This document shows, in pieces, positions 11,875 to 23,168 of a stretch of 64,000 nt of DNA (the stretch's first letter is position 1; each line of letters starts with the position of its first letter). The notes under the pieces are model-generated. The model did no database searches and was not told the DNA's origin. It saw nothing but the letters and a program-made list of their open reading frames with translations. The position numbers and the translations under genes are program-made. Source of the stretch: Anthonomus grandis grandis (taxonomy: Eukaryota; Arthropoda; Insecta; Coleoptera; Curculionidae); NCBI RefSeq assembly GCF_022605725.1, contig NC_065551.1, positions 3,720,001 through 3,784,000 of the forward strand, in the 5' to 3' direction.

Positions 11875-12130
11875 TACAGGGTGCGGCAGAGAAATAGGAT
11901 GTTTTTGAAATTATCATAAAATCATTAGTTTTTGCTTTAGAGAAAATTAATGTATGTAAAACGTCACGGAAACTTGACATTAAATGGTTGGCAAATAAAG
12001 GACGAAGAGCAGCCATGGATGTCTTGGCGATGTGTGCTGTGGCTCCATCTTGCTGAAAACGGTCACGGTCAATACGTCTTCTTTCTAACTCGGGGATAAA
12101 GAAGGTGTTTACCATATTAACCGCTTAACT
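11875..12130 (-). mobile_element. Internally deleted mariner element
   Basis: The left end carries TACAGGGTGCGGCAGAG (11875-11891), a mariner-type terminal repeat. From 12115 leftwards the minus strand encodes FFIPELERRRIDRDRFQQDG and ATAHIAKTSM, the block around the second catalytic aspartate of a mariner-like transposase. After SSFRDV the expected WPPRSPDL block is missing and sequence jumps to the terminal region, so an internal deletion joined them. The right end was not found. Confidence 0.7.
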
Positions 12131-12566
12131 AATCAAATTAAAAATACAAAACCTGTTAAAAAAATTTTTGTATTAATTTTATAATCGAATTTGTAAACAG
12201 TTTTTTTAAGATGTTTTTTTATAATCATATTTTTACCAGAAAAATTAGTGCTAGTATTATCCCGAGTTTTTTCGGGTAACAATAAAAAATGTAAATGAGG
12301 TGTCATATAAGTACAAATTTAGCAGTTGTAACATAGTTAATTTAGGATAAATGAAAATCAAAACTGATACTTTTGAATTTGTATTTTATTACTTTGGCAA
12401 ACAAAAGCAATCACAAAAGTACAAAAAGATGCCGACTCACTAAAAGTAATTTTTAAAATAAAATAAACATATAATTCATTCATTGGCACACCTTATTAGG
12501 ATTTGCGTATATAGTAACTAAAAAATTGGGAAAAATTAGTTGCAATAATAATAAAATACAATTTTT
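12131..12566. other. No gene seen; probable piggyBac 3' flank
   Basis: AT-rich, non-coding. A short inverted repeat CCCGAGTTTTTTCGGG lies near 12259-12274. No TTAA-flanked piggyBac end could be fixed here. Confidence 0.3.
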
Positions 12567-13690
12567 CTAAAAGTCTGTCTTAGTATGATATAGTTTGAAG
12601 CATGGTACCACACATAAGCCAACTTCACAATCTGCACACCAATATCTTGATTCTTTTCGTATTTTTTTGCCATTTGTGTCTTTTTTACGGCTGCATACTT
12701 GACACACTTTTGTTGGATTTTGCTTTTTATCTGTAGCAGGTATATAATCAGGGAAATGACGTTCTCTGATTCTTAGGGGATTGGGAAGTGCTGATGGACG
12801 TCCCTTACCACGAGTTTCAACTGAACAGTAATTTTCCAACATTTTAGATATAAGATCCATTCTAAATTGGAGATGCGTTTTGAGTTCACCTTTTTTTATA
12901 CATTACGAAATTATTCCATAAAGCATGTTGGAGTTGAGGAGGTGAAAAAATATTTTTTTGTAATATTTTTTACCACGTTTTCGAGTAATTGGATAGTCCG
13001 CTAAATGCTGATCAACTTTGTCAACTCCACCCATTGTTCCATTATATAGTCATCTATTGCTACAGATTTTTGAACTTCTTTTTCTTGATTTTTGGTGGCC
13101 ATTGCGCAATTGTGAATTGTAGATAAAACAGCTACCTCCCTTTTTATTCTTCCATTTCATGACTTTCCCCCTTTGAAATGCCATAGCTTCATTTTTTTCT
13201 TCAGTTTTTTTTTCATGTCTTGTGGTAGATCCTTCCTATTATACCTAAGTGTCTGTTTTTGATGCTATCAAGATGTCGGCTAATTCAGGTGAAGCATAAA
13301 AATTATCTGTAGTAAGGCAATGTCCCTTCATGAGTAAAGGCTTCATAACAGTCATTACAATTTTAGTAGAACTAGGTAAATTATCATATGACTCGTCAAA
13401 TTTTGTGCCCTTCCCTGTGTATATAATAGAGTCCCAAATGTAACCACTAGAAGATTCGCACAACATGTAATTTTTGATTCCAAATCTGGCTCGTTTGTTT
13501 GGAATATACTGGATCCATCCTAATCCGCCTTTATAAATAATAAGCTCTCGTCTATGGTAACGTCCCTTTCTAATGAATATAGTGTCTTATTTTTTCATCT
13601 AGGTAGGGAAAAATATCCCAAATTTTATTCAATTTAGGACACGGATCTGTATTAGCATCATAGTTTTCGTTATTAGAAAAATGCAAAATT
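12567..13690 (-). pseudogene. piggyBac-like transposase, C-terminal two thirds
   Basis: Read right to left on the minus strand: NYDANTDPCPKLNKIWDIFP, a decayed IDESL motif, FGIKNYMLCESSSGYIWD, GHCLTTDNFYASPEL with a catalytic aspartate, then in broken frames MGGVDKVDQ with the third acidic residue. The C-terminal frame 12860-12567 is an intact cysteine-rich zinc domain (VCQVCSRKK, RYWCADCEVGLC, PCFKLYHT), the usual tail of piggyBac transposases that binds the transposon ends. Stops and frameshifts near 13200, 13240 and 13550 break the protein. The N-terminus and TTAA-flanked ends are not visible. Confidence 0.85.
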
Positions 13691-13954
13691 ATGTTTTTTT
13701 ATAAATTATTATGATATTTTACTTATCTTCGTTTATTTGCAGAAAAATGTAAAATAACAATAATAAAACGTATAAAATAATTGCATTTCCTATTTTTGAG
13801 CGCGCGACTCTTTTTCATATTCCCGGCCCGTCCACAATAATTCAATCCCAGCAGCATCGAGAGAATCTCGTATCTTCGTCTGTTTCACGTTATCCGCGTC
13901 GAACTTGCCTATCTTTATCTGACAAATATTGATTGTTGAACGGGCCGCGTATTT

Positions 13955-14910
13955 TAGCATTTGCAGATGATGTTATATCAACGTCGAGTGGTGATTCAGA
14001 AGAAGAATGATTTTTTAGTCTTACCGATTTAAATAAAAGCTTGCTTGTTAAAATGCATAACAAAACCATAGAACAAAATAAAGTTGTCAAGTACTTGAGA
14101 ATATTAATCGATGAACATCTTAGTTGGTCTTATCATGTAGATATGGTTTCAAAGAAATTATCAATTTACGCCTATGTGATCTGGCAGTTAGGTATGTAAT
14201 AAAATAAATCGATATTATCCTGATACTTCTTTATTACTATGGTTATGTCCAGTCATGTTTGTCATATGGCATAATGTGTTGGGGTAACTGTTCTAGAAGT
14301 GGTTAGGTTCTTACGGCCCAGAAAAAAATAATTAGAACTATTTTATTTAAGCCTTATACATTTTCTTGTAGAACACTCTTTCCAGACTTGAAAATTATGC
14401 CATTTCCTTGCCTATTTATTTTCAACTCGGTCATGCATATAAAGCGTCTGATTGACCTGTCTGATTATTCTTTGTCTAGAGGTACCCACTATGAACTCTA
14501 TGAAGAGTTAACTTAAATTTGGATTTACCCAAACATAAATTAACCAAAGTGGCAAACAGCCCAGTAGTTTTACCAATTAAATTATACAATCCTCTTCCTA
14601 CTGAAATAAAAAAAATGAGAAGGTTAATAATTTCAAAGCTTCATTGAAAAGAATTTTAAATAAAAATTCCTTTTATACCGTAAGAGAATATTTAAATTGC
14701 AGCGTCTCATCCTTACTCCCATAATTCGTATTTGTTTGTTTGTAGAAAGCTGTAGTTTTCCTATATTCTTAGTCTTTAGTTAATTGTAGATTTTTTATTG
14801 TTTTTTATTAAGGCCTTTTTAAAAGTTGTATGTTTAGGTATTTTAATTTTATTTTTTGACATTATCCGATAAGTCTTATTTCTTTGTATGAGTCTATGGA
14901 AATAAATATT
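13955..14910 (+). pseudogene. Non-LTR reverse transcriptase C-terminal remnant
   Basis: The frame opens with ILAFADDVIS at 13953-13983, the catalytic FADD box, then after a stop continues NKVVKYLRILIDEHLSW, SYGIMCWGN, QKKIIRTILFK and HYELYEEL in shifting frames. The 3' end shows ATGGAAATAAATATTTGAG near 14895-14913, similar in layout to the tail of the element at 477-1430. It is truncated on the 5' side at an adjoining GC-richer block (13795-13950). Not functional. Confidence 0.7.
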
Positions 14911-14913
14911 TGA

Positions 14914-17181
14914 GTATTTACATACTATATAAACTAAACTTATATACTACGCTACAGAGCATTAGAAAGAAAAATGTTTTTATGCAATTTGTTTAATCCT
15001 GTAAAATTGGTAGTAACACATTTAATTGTTGTGTAATTATTTATTAATTTAAATAATATTATAAATAATTACAATTAATATATACAAAAGACATAATATA
15101 CAAAATAATTAGTAAATAATTATTAATTTTTTTTTGGCGATTTCGATATACAAGATAAAGGATATTTAAATATTTAATGAATATGATGCGATTGGAAAAT
15201 TTGAAGTGTTGTGAAGGTGTGTTGTACTTTAAACATTTTAATAGTGGCTTGTGGGCTTTTAAAGGTACGTAATTACGTACGCGTAAAACGTAATATCTTT
15301 AGTCCATTCCTAAAGTTGGTTTAATTTTAAAATGTAGGTTTCGCTTCACAATGTACAGATTTATATTTTTTATCATTACTGCTTGTATGGATAATACGGT
15401 GGGGTAAACTTTTCTGAAATAGCGAAAAAATGCCCTTATGTTGGTAAAAATTTACAATGTAGCCACACAATCACACATTGAACCACAAAATAGTAATAGT
15501 GCAAAAGTTGATTTATATTATTCTGCAATTCATATAAATTAAAAACTCCTTCAGTGGTTAAGCTTGACTTCGTTAAGTATTCTTCTGAAGTTTGCTTTAA
15601 TTTTTTTTGCAATTTCAGAAAAGTTTGCAAACTGTTTAGAATTAGAAGGTGTACCAAGGAAGGATACCACTCTAAGAGATTATTTTATTAAATTAATTTT
15701 AATAGAAAGATAAAACAGATTTATAGGTATTAAACAAATATTTATTAAAAATAGACACATCAGGTACTTGATGTAAAATAAAAATAAAATATCTACCAAA
15801 CTTTATGTTAGTATCTTAACCTTAAATAGTTATATGGGTATCTAAATTAGTAATTTTATTATAGTTAGCATAAAATAAACTTTTTAATGAAAATTTTGCG
15901 TTTTGGGAACCTTACGTCTTCGGATGATTTATTTAATATTTGCTGGCCTTCCTGCCTGAATTCTTTTTGATCCAGATGTCATTCCAGGTCTTTGCGATCT
16001 TCTACTTGTGGACGTAGGCTGTACTTAACGGACATAACTGTACTAATTATTTTTCCACGACAAATATTCTTCATTCTACTAAATAGATTTAGCAGCTCCG
16101 ATGAGGTTTTCATTTTTTCTAATGTTTTGTTCAGTTTCACCACCATATTTGTTGCTTCAGGAGTCGAGTCTCTTTTAACCATTTGTACGAGATGAAAAAT
16201 TTTGACCTAATTGTTCTACCGCAACTTCTTTTCTCTTAAGTAGATCATCTGGATGTGAAGATGATGAAGGCAAATTTGGAACCATATCTTGTTGAAAAAA
16301 CGTGTGTCATCTTTTTCTTTACTATTATTTTCATTTGTGATCACTTCTATGTTAGAAGTATCCATCATATCTTCAAAAAACATGTCATCAATATTTTCCT
16401 CTAGGGTTATTTTAGTTAAGATAGGTACTATGGAATTTAATCTTTTTGTTATGAATACTAGGTATCATCTCTTTTATTATTTTATATAAAATATACCTAA
16501 TAAAATATTGAATGATTTCTTACCGCTTTTTCTTACTCATTAACAGTGGTGTTCTTACTCCTTAAGTTTGGTAATATTGTGATAGGTAACATGTCCAATC
16601 TACGGTAGGTAATATTAGGTAGATGAGTAAAATAAAAAGAAAATAAATAATAATCTGTATATTCATATACAGTCTGTCTCATTAACACAGAAAAATATGC
16701 TTCTAATTCAACCATTTCTAATCCGCAAAGTCTTGAGGTTTTGCTCTCATATTTTAAGCAAAAGTAATTGTTTTATTTTTATTCATTAGGCCCTTTAAAT
16801 TTCAAATCTAAACTAAATAGCTAGCACCTAATTAAAATCTAACAATTTATATGTACTTATTTAGATACATACTTTGTATTCATATACATTAACATAAAAA
16901 ACGTAACTTAGAAACAAAACACTATCGAAATTCTAAAACCCAAAGTACAACACACCTTCACAACATTGTTTTTAAATTTGAAAGTAGCATTGTATTCATT
17001 AAATATTTTAACACGCCTCATCTTGTATATTATTAAAATCACCAACAAAAATGAAACAAAAACCAATAATAATCATAACACATTTATTCACTTTGTTACT
17101 ACCAAATTTACAGCACCAAACAAATCACATAAAAACATGTTTCTTTCTAATGCTCTGTAGTCTAGTATAGTATGTAAATAC
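14914..17181. mobile_element. DNA transposon with about 300-bp terminal inverted repeats
   Basis: The two ends are inverted copies. The left reads GTATTTACATACTATA, then CTACAGAGCATTAGAAAG; the right is the complement of the same series. Similarity continues inwards through TTGGTAGTAACA, AAATATTTAATGAAT and TTGTGAAGGTGTGTTGTAC, reaching about 15240 on the left and 16930 on the right. The whole is 2268 bp. No clear target duplication could be read. No transposase was recognised; the inner minus-strand frames describe an accessory-like protein. Superfamily unknown. Confidence 0.75.
15979..16420 (-). pseudogene. Unrecognised protein inside the 14914-17181 element
   Basis: On the minus strand broken frames read IDDMFFEDMMDTSNIEV, then SHPDDLLKRKEVAVEQLG, then from 16182 MVKRDSTPEATNMVVKLNKT with a helical, lysine-rich stretch to about 16040. 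The composition (acidic linker, basic helix) resembles the MADF/Myb-like accessory proteins carried by some PIF/Harbinger elements, but no diagnostic motif is seen and I do not assign a family. It is interrupted by stops near 16200-16290. Confidence 0.35.
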
Positions 17182-19190
17182 ACGAACGGGCCGGGGTGCC
17201 ATGGAAAGAATCGCATCGACCGTAAATATATACGGGGATCGATCACTAAATATCGTAATATATTTTGCAGTTTACTTTAATGCGTATATGTAGTATATTG
17301 ATTGTATTTTGAAGATACTCAATTTTCGAGCTTGACCAAGTAATTTCACCTAAACTATAAAGTGGTGATGTGTTCAGGTCATTCAAAGCCTAAGGATTGT
17401 AAAGCCTTTATTTTTTATTTGTTATAACTAATGTTTTTTTTGTTATAACTTTGGTTTTTCCATTTTCCTTTTTTTTACGTGCACAAAACTTCCATATCTG
17501 CAGTATTTGCGTTTAAAACTGTACATTATTATATCTAAAATCACAGATATAATATCGATATACGACGTGGTATTTCGATGCAATCAAATTATTAATATAA
17601 AAGCAAAAATGAGTAATCCGACTTAAAATTAAAGGTAATTTAAAACAGAGCTGACTTCTGACCAGTCTCAGGACACGTGCTTCAATTAAATTGGTTTTGA
17701 TTAATCTAATTTATTTCTGATGTAAGTAATAATGAAAACTTGTCCTTGGTCAAGTGCGTTTACCCATATTAACGGTATGAATGCGTGAGTGAAAGACCTG
17801 TTTGGTAATAATATTTATTATAAACGTAAGTTCGTCAAATAATGACTCATGTTTTGGCAGTTGTGATTCATAGGTGTGTGAATATCTACTTTACAAATCG
17901 AGTGTCGGTATCTTATTTTTCAAGTTTATCTGATATTATAATTTTCTTTGATTGTTACAAATACCTAGAATTTTAAAAGTTTAATGAATTGTTTACATTT
18001 GGAAACAATTTTATGGAATTAATTTTATGAACATAGGTATTATAAAATTACGACTCAATTAAAGATTTGCCTGCATTTTTTGTTACCGCAAATTATTTAT
18101 TGTTAATTATTTTAACAACCCCCTTAGTTATTAGTTATTTTGTTTATTGAATAAATCGCCTGTCAAAATTTACAGTATGGAAAATAAAGCTAAGCATTTT
18201 AAGTATTAAAGTATTAATTTTAAGTATTAAGTACGCATGATTAGTTACATCTTGTTAAAATGCAGTACTGCAATAGTTTCCTATTTTATTATTAACCAGA
18301 AAAAAACGATACTTACTTTTAACTATTTGTAATTTCAATTTTATACAGTACTTTAATGCCAGTATATCTTGACTGGAATTTAGGTAACTAATTTAACAGG
18401 CAGAAAAAGACTAATGGGAGTAATTAATTTTTATATATAATTGATTAAGTCTCAACCAAATAAATAATAATGAATTGATAGCTTTCTTCAACGAATCAAA
18501 TACCCTGTATATACAAAAAAGTAATAAATAAAACATCGCCTGAAGCTAAAAGGCTTTGCTCTTTTAGCACAAGTATTTGGTATGACAGAAACATCTAGCT
18601 AAATCCACAAAATACAAAAAAATAGAGAAGTGGTGGTTGCGTACAAACTGATTCAGAAATTCTTCTGACAAATCTGCTAGCGTCCGCTCGCTTGGCAACG
18701 GAAACTGTTGTAACTAACTTGACAGTGACGTACCTAATTGGTCCAATCAAAATGGTAGGAAGGTGTGGCTAAATTAAGGCGGGAAAATTTAAATTGCATT
18801 TAAGAAGAAATCTCATCTGGTTGAAATCAAAAGATTACTAATAGCAAATAGGACCATATTGATTAGGTGTTAGCATCAGATATTGATTAAGATAAAATTA
18901 AACTTTTTAGCTTTATTTTACATATCTAAATGACTTAATTTACTGCAGTAATCAGTTAACAATAGTGTACTACATGTCATAAATTTCAAAATAGAAATAA
19001 AATAATTAATTTTAAAACAATTTAATACTTTTATTATTTAATTTTCCTGAAAACTAAATTATTTAAAATTACCAACCCAAACAGATTAGAAAATATTGTG
19101 AAGATTTTTGTATTATTTCCTTATCATATATGTAAATACATTACCATTAGGTTAATCATATCTCTGTTTTCCTATCTCCAACATAGATTC
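17182..19190. other. Two kb without a recognised gene
   Basis: No transposon ends or protein motifs were found. The sequence just after 17181 (CGAACGGGCCGGGG) is unusually GC-rich for the window. An isolated ACCCTGTATATAC near 18500 may be a lone mariner terminus. The stretch 18680-18800 has promoter-like content and is listed separately. Confidence 0.4.
18680..18800. promoter_or_regulatory. CCAAT/E2F-like cluster
   Basis: A CpG-richer patch in AT-rich surroundings holds ATTGG and CCAAT in opposite orientation (ATTGGTCCAATC), a CRE-like TGACGTAC, and GGCGGGAAAA, which matches the E2F site GGCGGGAA. Such a combination is typical of promoters, but no transcript start or exon can be tied to it. 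It lies 2.6 kb upstream of the first recognised l(2)gl exon. Confidence 0.25.
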
Positions 19191-19199
19191 AGTAGAGGA

Positions 19200-19860
19200 T
19201 AATAATAATATATTAATAATAAATGTTTTTTATTTGCAAAAATACAATACATAAAATATTTATAAGTGAAATACAAAACTATATCTGCAAATAAAAGGCT
19301 GACAAATTCAGATTTCCGCAGTGTTGATTCAGGTTTTCAACATTGTGACCTGAAAAAAAGGGACATTTTATAAAGTATATAGTTCAACTAGCAGACAAAT
19401 AAGGTAATGTTTTCAGATAATATTTCAAACTAACGACATAAATACTGACATACAAAGTATTATAGTATTATTTTAAAAATCTATCTGCAATATAATCTCT
19501 AATAATAAATCTCTTTGAAAATGAAAACAACTTATAGTATAACATATTTCACTTACATAGTATATATTTGTTGGTCTCTCATAATAAAGAAAACATAACT
19601 AAGAAATACTTAATTGAAAGACAAATATTTACTAAATAAAAAAAAAGAGAAAAAAAAGTTACAACAAAAAGATTCACTCTGATCCATTCTGGGTGCTCAG
19701 TTATCTTAGACTCTTAACCTCTAACTTCTCTTAGTGAACCCAGGAAGTGCCAACCGTCTAATTAAATATGTACTGTAGTGTAAAGCTAGCAGTATCAGTA
19801 TTATATCAACATTATTCAAATTTAAAAGAAGTCGTCCATATTCTCAAAGAGACTTTGATA
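19200..19860 (-). repeat. Possible 3' UTR and (TAA)n tail of a reverse-strand retrotransposon
   Basis: Begins with AATAATAATA and TTAATAATAAATG, like the tails that end the reverse-strand retrotransposons at 31706, 51125 and 58886. No coding sequence follows, so only a 3' UTR would remain. Confidence 0.3.
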
Positions 19861-19879
19861 TAAATAAATCAAAAGACAA

Positions 19880-19998
19880 CAACACAAAGTCTGTCTCAGT
19901 ATCAAAAAATGTCTATTATTGTGTTATATTAGTGTTTCGCTCCTAAGAGCATCATCAGACCTAAAAGAAATTTTTTGAGACCGAGACTTTGTGTTTTT
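19880..19998. repeat. Inverted repeat enclosing a hammerhead-like motif
   Basis: Arms of about 29 bp face each other: ACACAAAGTCTGTCTCA on the left and TGAGACCGAGACTTTGTGT on the right, with an A-tract and T-tract next to each. The hammerhead-like block is near the middle. This may be a small remnant of the same Penelope-like family as at 39682-40426. Confidence 0.55.
19934..19960 (-). ncRNA. Hammerhead ribozyme core, partial
   Basis: The minus strand reads CTGATGA, then T, stem GCTC-TTAG-GAGC, then GAAAC: both conserved core blocks joined by a perfect 4-bp stem II. The strand that should complete stem I and the cleavage triplet is not visible after GAAAC, so this copy is probably dead. Stem II differs from that of the copy at 39742 while still pairing, which supports a folded RNA. 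Confidence 0.5.
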
Positions 19999-20038
19999 GT
20001 CCTTAATTTGTGATTTATATTATTTGATTTATTATTTA

Positions 20039-20765
20039 TACAGGGTGATTCATTAAGAATTAGTAATCTCTGAACTGGAGATACTACATACCGAAATATG
20101 GATATTGAGCTTAACATGTCTTATACAAATGTTGTAGGTTTACGAGATACAGGGTATTTGTTGTTGAAGTAAAGTTGGAGTTTTAATTTGAAATTTCTTA
20201 ATAATTAATAATTTTGCGATTTTAAGAAGTATCGTCTTGAAAATTGGCTACTTTATGTGTTTTGGCATGAAAATTATGAATTTTGTGGTGAATTTAGCAT
20301 TATTTATATAGGGCGTTAGTTACACCTTGTTACTTAGGCAAATTACAACATATCTTTTTTGCCTAATCAGTTATGGCTAAAACGACTAGAAAATCTAAAA
20401 GGCAGTTCAATTTTGAATAAAAAAGGTTTTCTTGTTTATTTCATGTAACTCTATCAGTTGTTTGCATTTTAAACATTCAACGTAAAAAAACTTCAAAGTA
20501 AATGCTCAAAATGCCCGCCTGCCACTTCAATACACTTTGTAAGGCGTCTCCTTAAAGATCTTTGAATATTAAATAACATTAGTCAATTATTTTTGATATT
20601 AGCAGCTTCTTAAATTTTCTATCGTAATTCTTCGATGGAATTAATTGTATCTTTGTAAACTATGTCCTGCATGTGTGACCATATTAGTATAAAGGTATAG
20701 AGGGTTTAAGCCTGGACTTCTAGGTGGCCAAACAAATAGCTCCGCACGGAGCTATTTACATCTGT
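20039..20765 (-). pseudogene. Mariner transposase C-terminus with terminal repeat
   Basis: The left end TACAGGGTGATTCATTAAG (20040-20058) is a mariner-type terminus. From about 20750 leftwards the minus strand gives LFVWPPRSPGLNPL in two frames, HMQDIVYKDTINSIEELR and a C-terminal RRRLTKCIEVAGGHFEHLL, the end of a DD34D-type transposase. The N-terminal half and the right end are missing. Confidence 0.75.
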
Positions 20766-20919
20766 GGTCTGTACAATAGGATTAAATTAACGTACACAAA
20801 ATTTAGTTTTTACTAGACAATAGTTTTAACCAACACACACATTAACATCGTCTAGTGATGATTATACGTAAGACATATCCATTTTTCAGAGAATCCAAAA
20901 ATTAAAAAATATATAGGAG

Positions 20920-21165
20920 GTTCCATTTAAGAAAAAAAATATTTTTTCTGTAACTTTTTTGCTACACCTTATTTACCATTTTATGTTAAAATATGCCCAA
21001 TACAGAAATAAAATCGACGTGTCCAAGGATTCTTTAAAAAAAAATCCTTCCTTTTATAATTGAGTTTATGCGTACATACATACTTCTGTATATAATATAC
21101 AACCTTACTTATAATATACAACTTTGTATATTATAAGTAATATGTAAAGGAAGTTCCAAATGGAG
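20920..21165. mobile_element. Small MITE-like element
   Basis: GGAGGTTCCATTTAAG near 20925 and its approximate complement near 21150 (AAGGAAGTTCCAAATGG) look like short inverted ends of the mariner 'GGGTGTTCCATTTAAG' type, also seen at 37115. Inside is a perfect 13-bp hairpin, ACTTATAATATAC with its complement, at 21107-21138. Confidence 0.4.
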
Positions 21166-21444
21166 AATGACCATTGAGACCACTTAGAAACCGTAAAAGA
21201 CACCAGATTTAGTTAAATTATGGTAAAGTTACTTAATTTGCTGCTTATTATAAGTCTATTTAAAAATTTAAAAAGTGCGAATATTTTTGAAGATATTTGA
21301 ATTAAACCGTTAATTCAAAAAATTAGTTTTTCTTTTAATTTTCTTTTTGATCGAAAATATTTGGAAACCTTTTTTCACTGCATTTTAATAAAAATCAATA
21401 CAGGAAATATAAATAAAGACGTAATCTATTTAATTTTCTTACAG

Positions 21445-21672
21445 ACTCTGCAACATGGCTTTCCACACAAACCCTCTGCAATGGGCTGGGACCCTGTCCT
21501 ACGACTCCTCTGCATCGGTACGTCCACGGGTGCCATCAAAGTCATCGGCAGACCCGGGGTAGAATTCTACGGGCAGCACCAAAACCCCATAACCATTACA
21601 AAATTATTGTTTTTACCTGGAAAAGGCAAAGTTATCAGCTTGCAAGATGATAATTCTTTGCATTTGTGGGAG
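21445..21672 (+). CDS. l(2)gl: lethal(2) giant larvae exon A
   Basis: Lgl is a cytoskeletal, cortical WD40 scaffold that acts with Scribble and Dlg to set the basolateral domain and is removed from the apical cortex by aPKC. This exon encodes TLQHGFPHKPSAMGWDPVLR and continues IGTSTGAIKVIGRPGVEFYG, near-identical in pattern to residues just after the N-terminus of fly Lgl. GRPGVEFYG separates it from tomosyn, which has a different following sequence. The acceptor TTTTCTTACAG ends at 21444; the donor GTAATT starts at 21673. It contributes 76 codons and both borders are phase 0. The preceding N-terminal exon was not found in the 21 kb to the left. Confidence 0.95.
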
Positions 21673-21730
21673 GTAATTATTGGTTGAATTTGTATAGAAT
21701 ATAGGTCGTTTAATGTAATAATAATTGTAG

Positions 21731-21924
21731 GTTAATAAAAGTTCTTTGGTAAAAGTAAAATCCCAAGCATTGGAAGGGAAACTAAAAAAAATTAGTACCA
21801 TGTGTTTGGAAACGGCTGGAAAGTTTCTTTTGTTGGGCGCGGAAGGGGGTAACATTTACATTTTAGACCTTAACACCTTTACGATGACTCCAGATATAAT
21901 TTATCAAGACGTTGTCATGCAAAA
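21731..21924 (+). CDS. l(2)gl: l(2)gl exon B
   Basis: Encodes VNKSSLVKVKSQALEGKLKK and then KFLLLGAEGGNIYILDLNTF, ending DVVMQK, the second part of the N-terminal beta-propeller (fly: GKLKKVSSLC, GTEGGNIYQLDLHTF). It follows a 58-nt intron with acceptor TTGTAG. The donor AA|GTAAGC at 21925 leaves two bases of a codon, completed by the first base of the next exon. No defects are seen. Confidence 0.95.
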
Positions 21925-21975
21925 GTAAGCCATTGCCTACTTGGTCGGATTTGTGTTAATAATACTTTTTTATAG

Positions 21976-22190
21976 TGTTCCTCAAGATTATAAAGTAAAT
22001 CCGGGAGCGGTGGAATCAATTTTAGAACAACCGGGACAGCCAAATAATATTCTGATCGGTTACAATCGTGGATTGATGGTGTTGTGGAATAGAAGTGAGA
22101 ACGTTGCCTCCAAAACGTTTATATCAAATCAGCAACTAGAATGTTTATGTTGGAAAGACGAGCAACATTTTGTTACTTCACATAACGATG
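21976..22190 (+). CDS. l(2)gl: l(2)gl exon C
   Basis: Encodes NVPQDYKVNPGAVESILEQP, then LIGYNRGLMVLWNR and FVTSHNDG, matching fly VPPAYKLNPGAIESI and AYNRGLCVLWD. The 51-nt upstream intron ends TTTATAG. The donor G|GTAAGT at 22191 is strong and leaves one base, completed 5.5 kb away. The downstream intron is filled with nested transposons (22813-26384). Confidence 0.95.
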
Positions 22191-22230
22191 GTAAGTTAAA
22201 TAGACCCTTATACGGTATTTAAAATGTTAG

Positions 22231-22480
22231 TAGAGTCTTATAATAATAATAAATGGCCTTTAGTCGACTTGGTCCGGCGGATCTCCAATTCCTAATTAAA
22301 GGGTCAGTGGGCCTTTCTGGCTCCTTGATTATGCGCGGCGTACCGGGGATGGGGGACATATAGCTCGAGGAAAACGACTTAGTTTGTTTGACAAAAGTAT
22401 TTTGTCGCCTTAGGCTGTACAAAGAGCCTTACCACATAAGGCCAAGGGTAGTACAGGGTGTAACTTTGACCATTGGTTTT
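22231..22480 (-). repeat. Retrotransposon-like 3' end with (TTA)n tail
   Basis: A GC-richer block that begins (on +) with AATAATAATAAATGG and is flanked by AT-rich intron. Read on the minus strand it ends GGCCATTTATTATTATTAT, the kind of tail carried by the other reverse-strand retrotransposons here. No protein motif was recognised in the open frame 22219-22422, so it is listed as a probable 3' UTR only. Confidence 0.35.
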
Positions 22481-23168
22481 CAGCTGAGGGGCGTTATCAA
22501 CAATAAAAATACCTACATTAAGAAATTGTTTTAAATCCAACCCTTTGAATAACTATGCCCCGGGATTCCCCGGTTGTGAAATTGATTAGTAATTATTAAT
22601 TGTTTAGAAATTATAACAGTGGAAATTATTTGTTTTATATTGAGTGTAATTAATTTAGTTGAAAATATTATACTTGGCGAAGTTCAGCATAGCGATTTAG
22701 CTTAACTAAGTATTCAATTAGAAAAATTACAAAAAAAGATTACAGTGAAAATGAAAATGTTGCACGTAACCATATTATGTAAACACAGTTAAACCTAAAA
22801 ATTATACATATACAGTGAGGACGCGCACGTTGGAACAAATTCATTTAAAATTCAGGGGCGTGTTCGAAAAAAAAACGCGATTTTTTTGATGATGAATTCA
22901 TGTATACAGGGTAAACCAAAAATAAGCAACGACCATCAACTTCAATTTTTTAAATGGAAACACCTATTTTCTATTCCATTTTTGAGTTTTTTTATTCCAT
23001 TTTTGAATTTTAAGTATATTTTGTCTACCTTGTCTTATACCTAATACTAACATTATTAATAAATTTGCAACTGTTTGGGCCATTTGAGCATATTTATATT
23101 TTTTTTCATAGTTTTTTAACAGGTATATTTGATTGTTGACACCTTGTCATCATTTAATCGCATTTACG

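Noticed and set aside
1..21444. First coding exon of l(2)gl (MLKFIRGKG-type start)
   Set aside because: I looked for it in the sequence left of exon A and found no matching segment; it is probably upstream of the window.
21445..22190. Tomosyn (STXBP5) instead of l(2)gl
   Set aside because: Tomosyn shares the HGFPHxPSA start, but GRPGVEFYG, GGNIY, the FRKTGVFDPYSDDPRLAVK block and DGFVWKGH are Lgl signatures.
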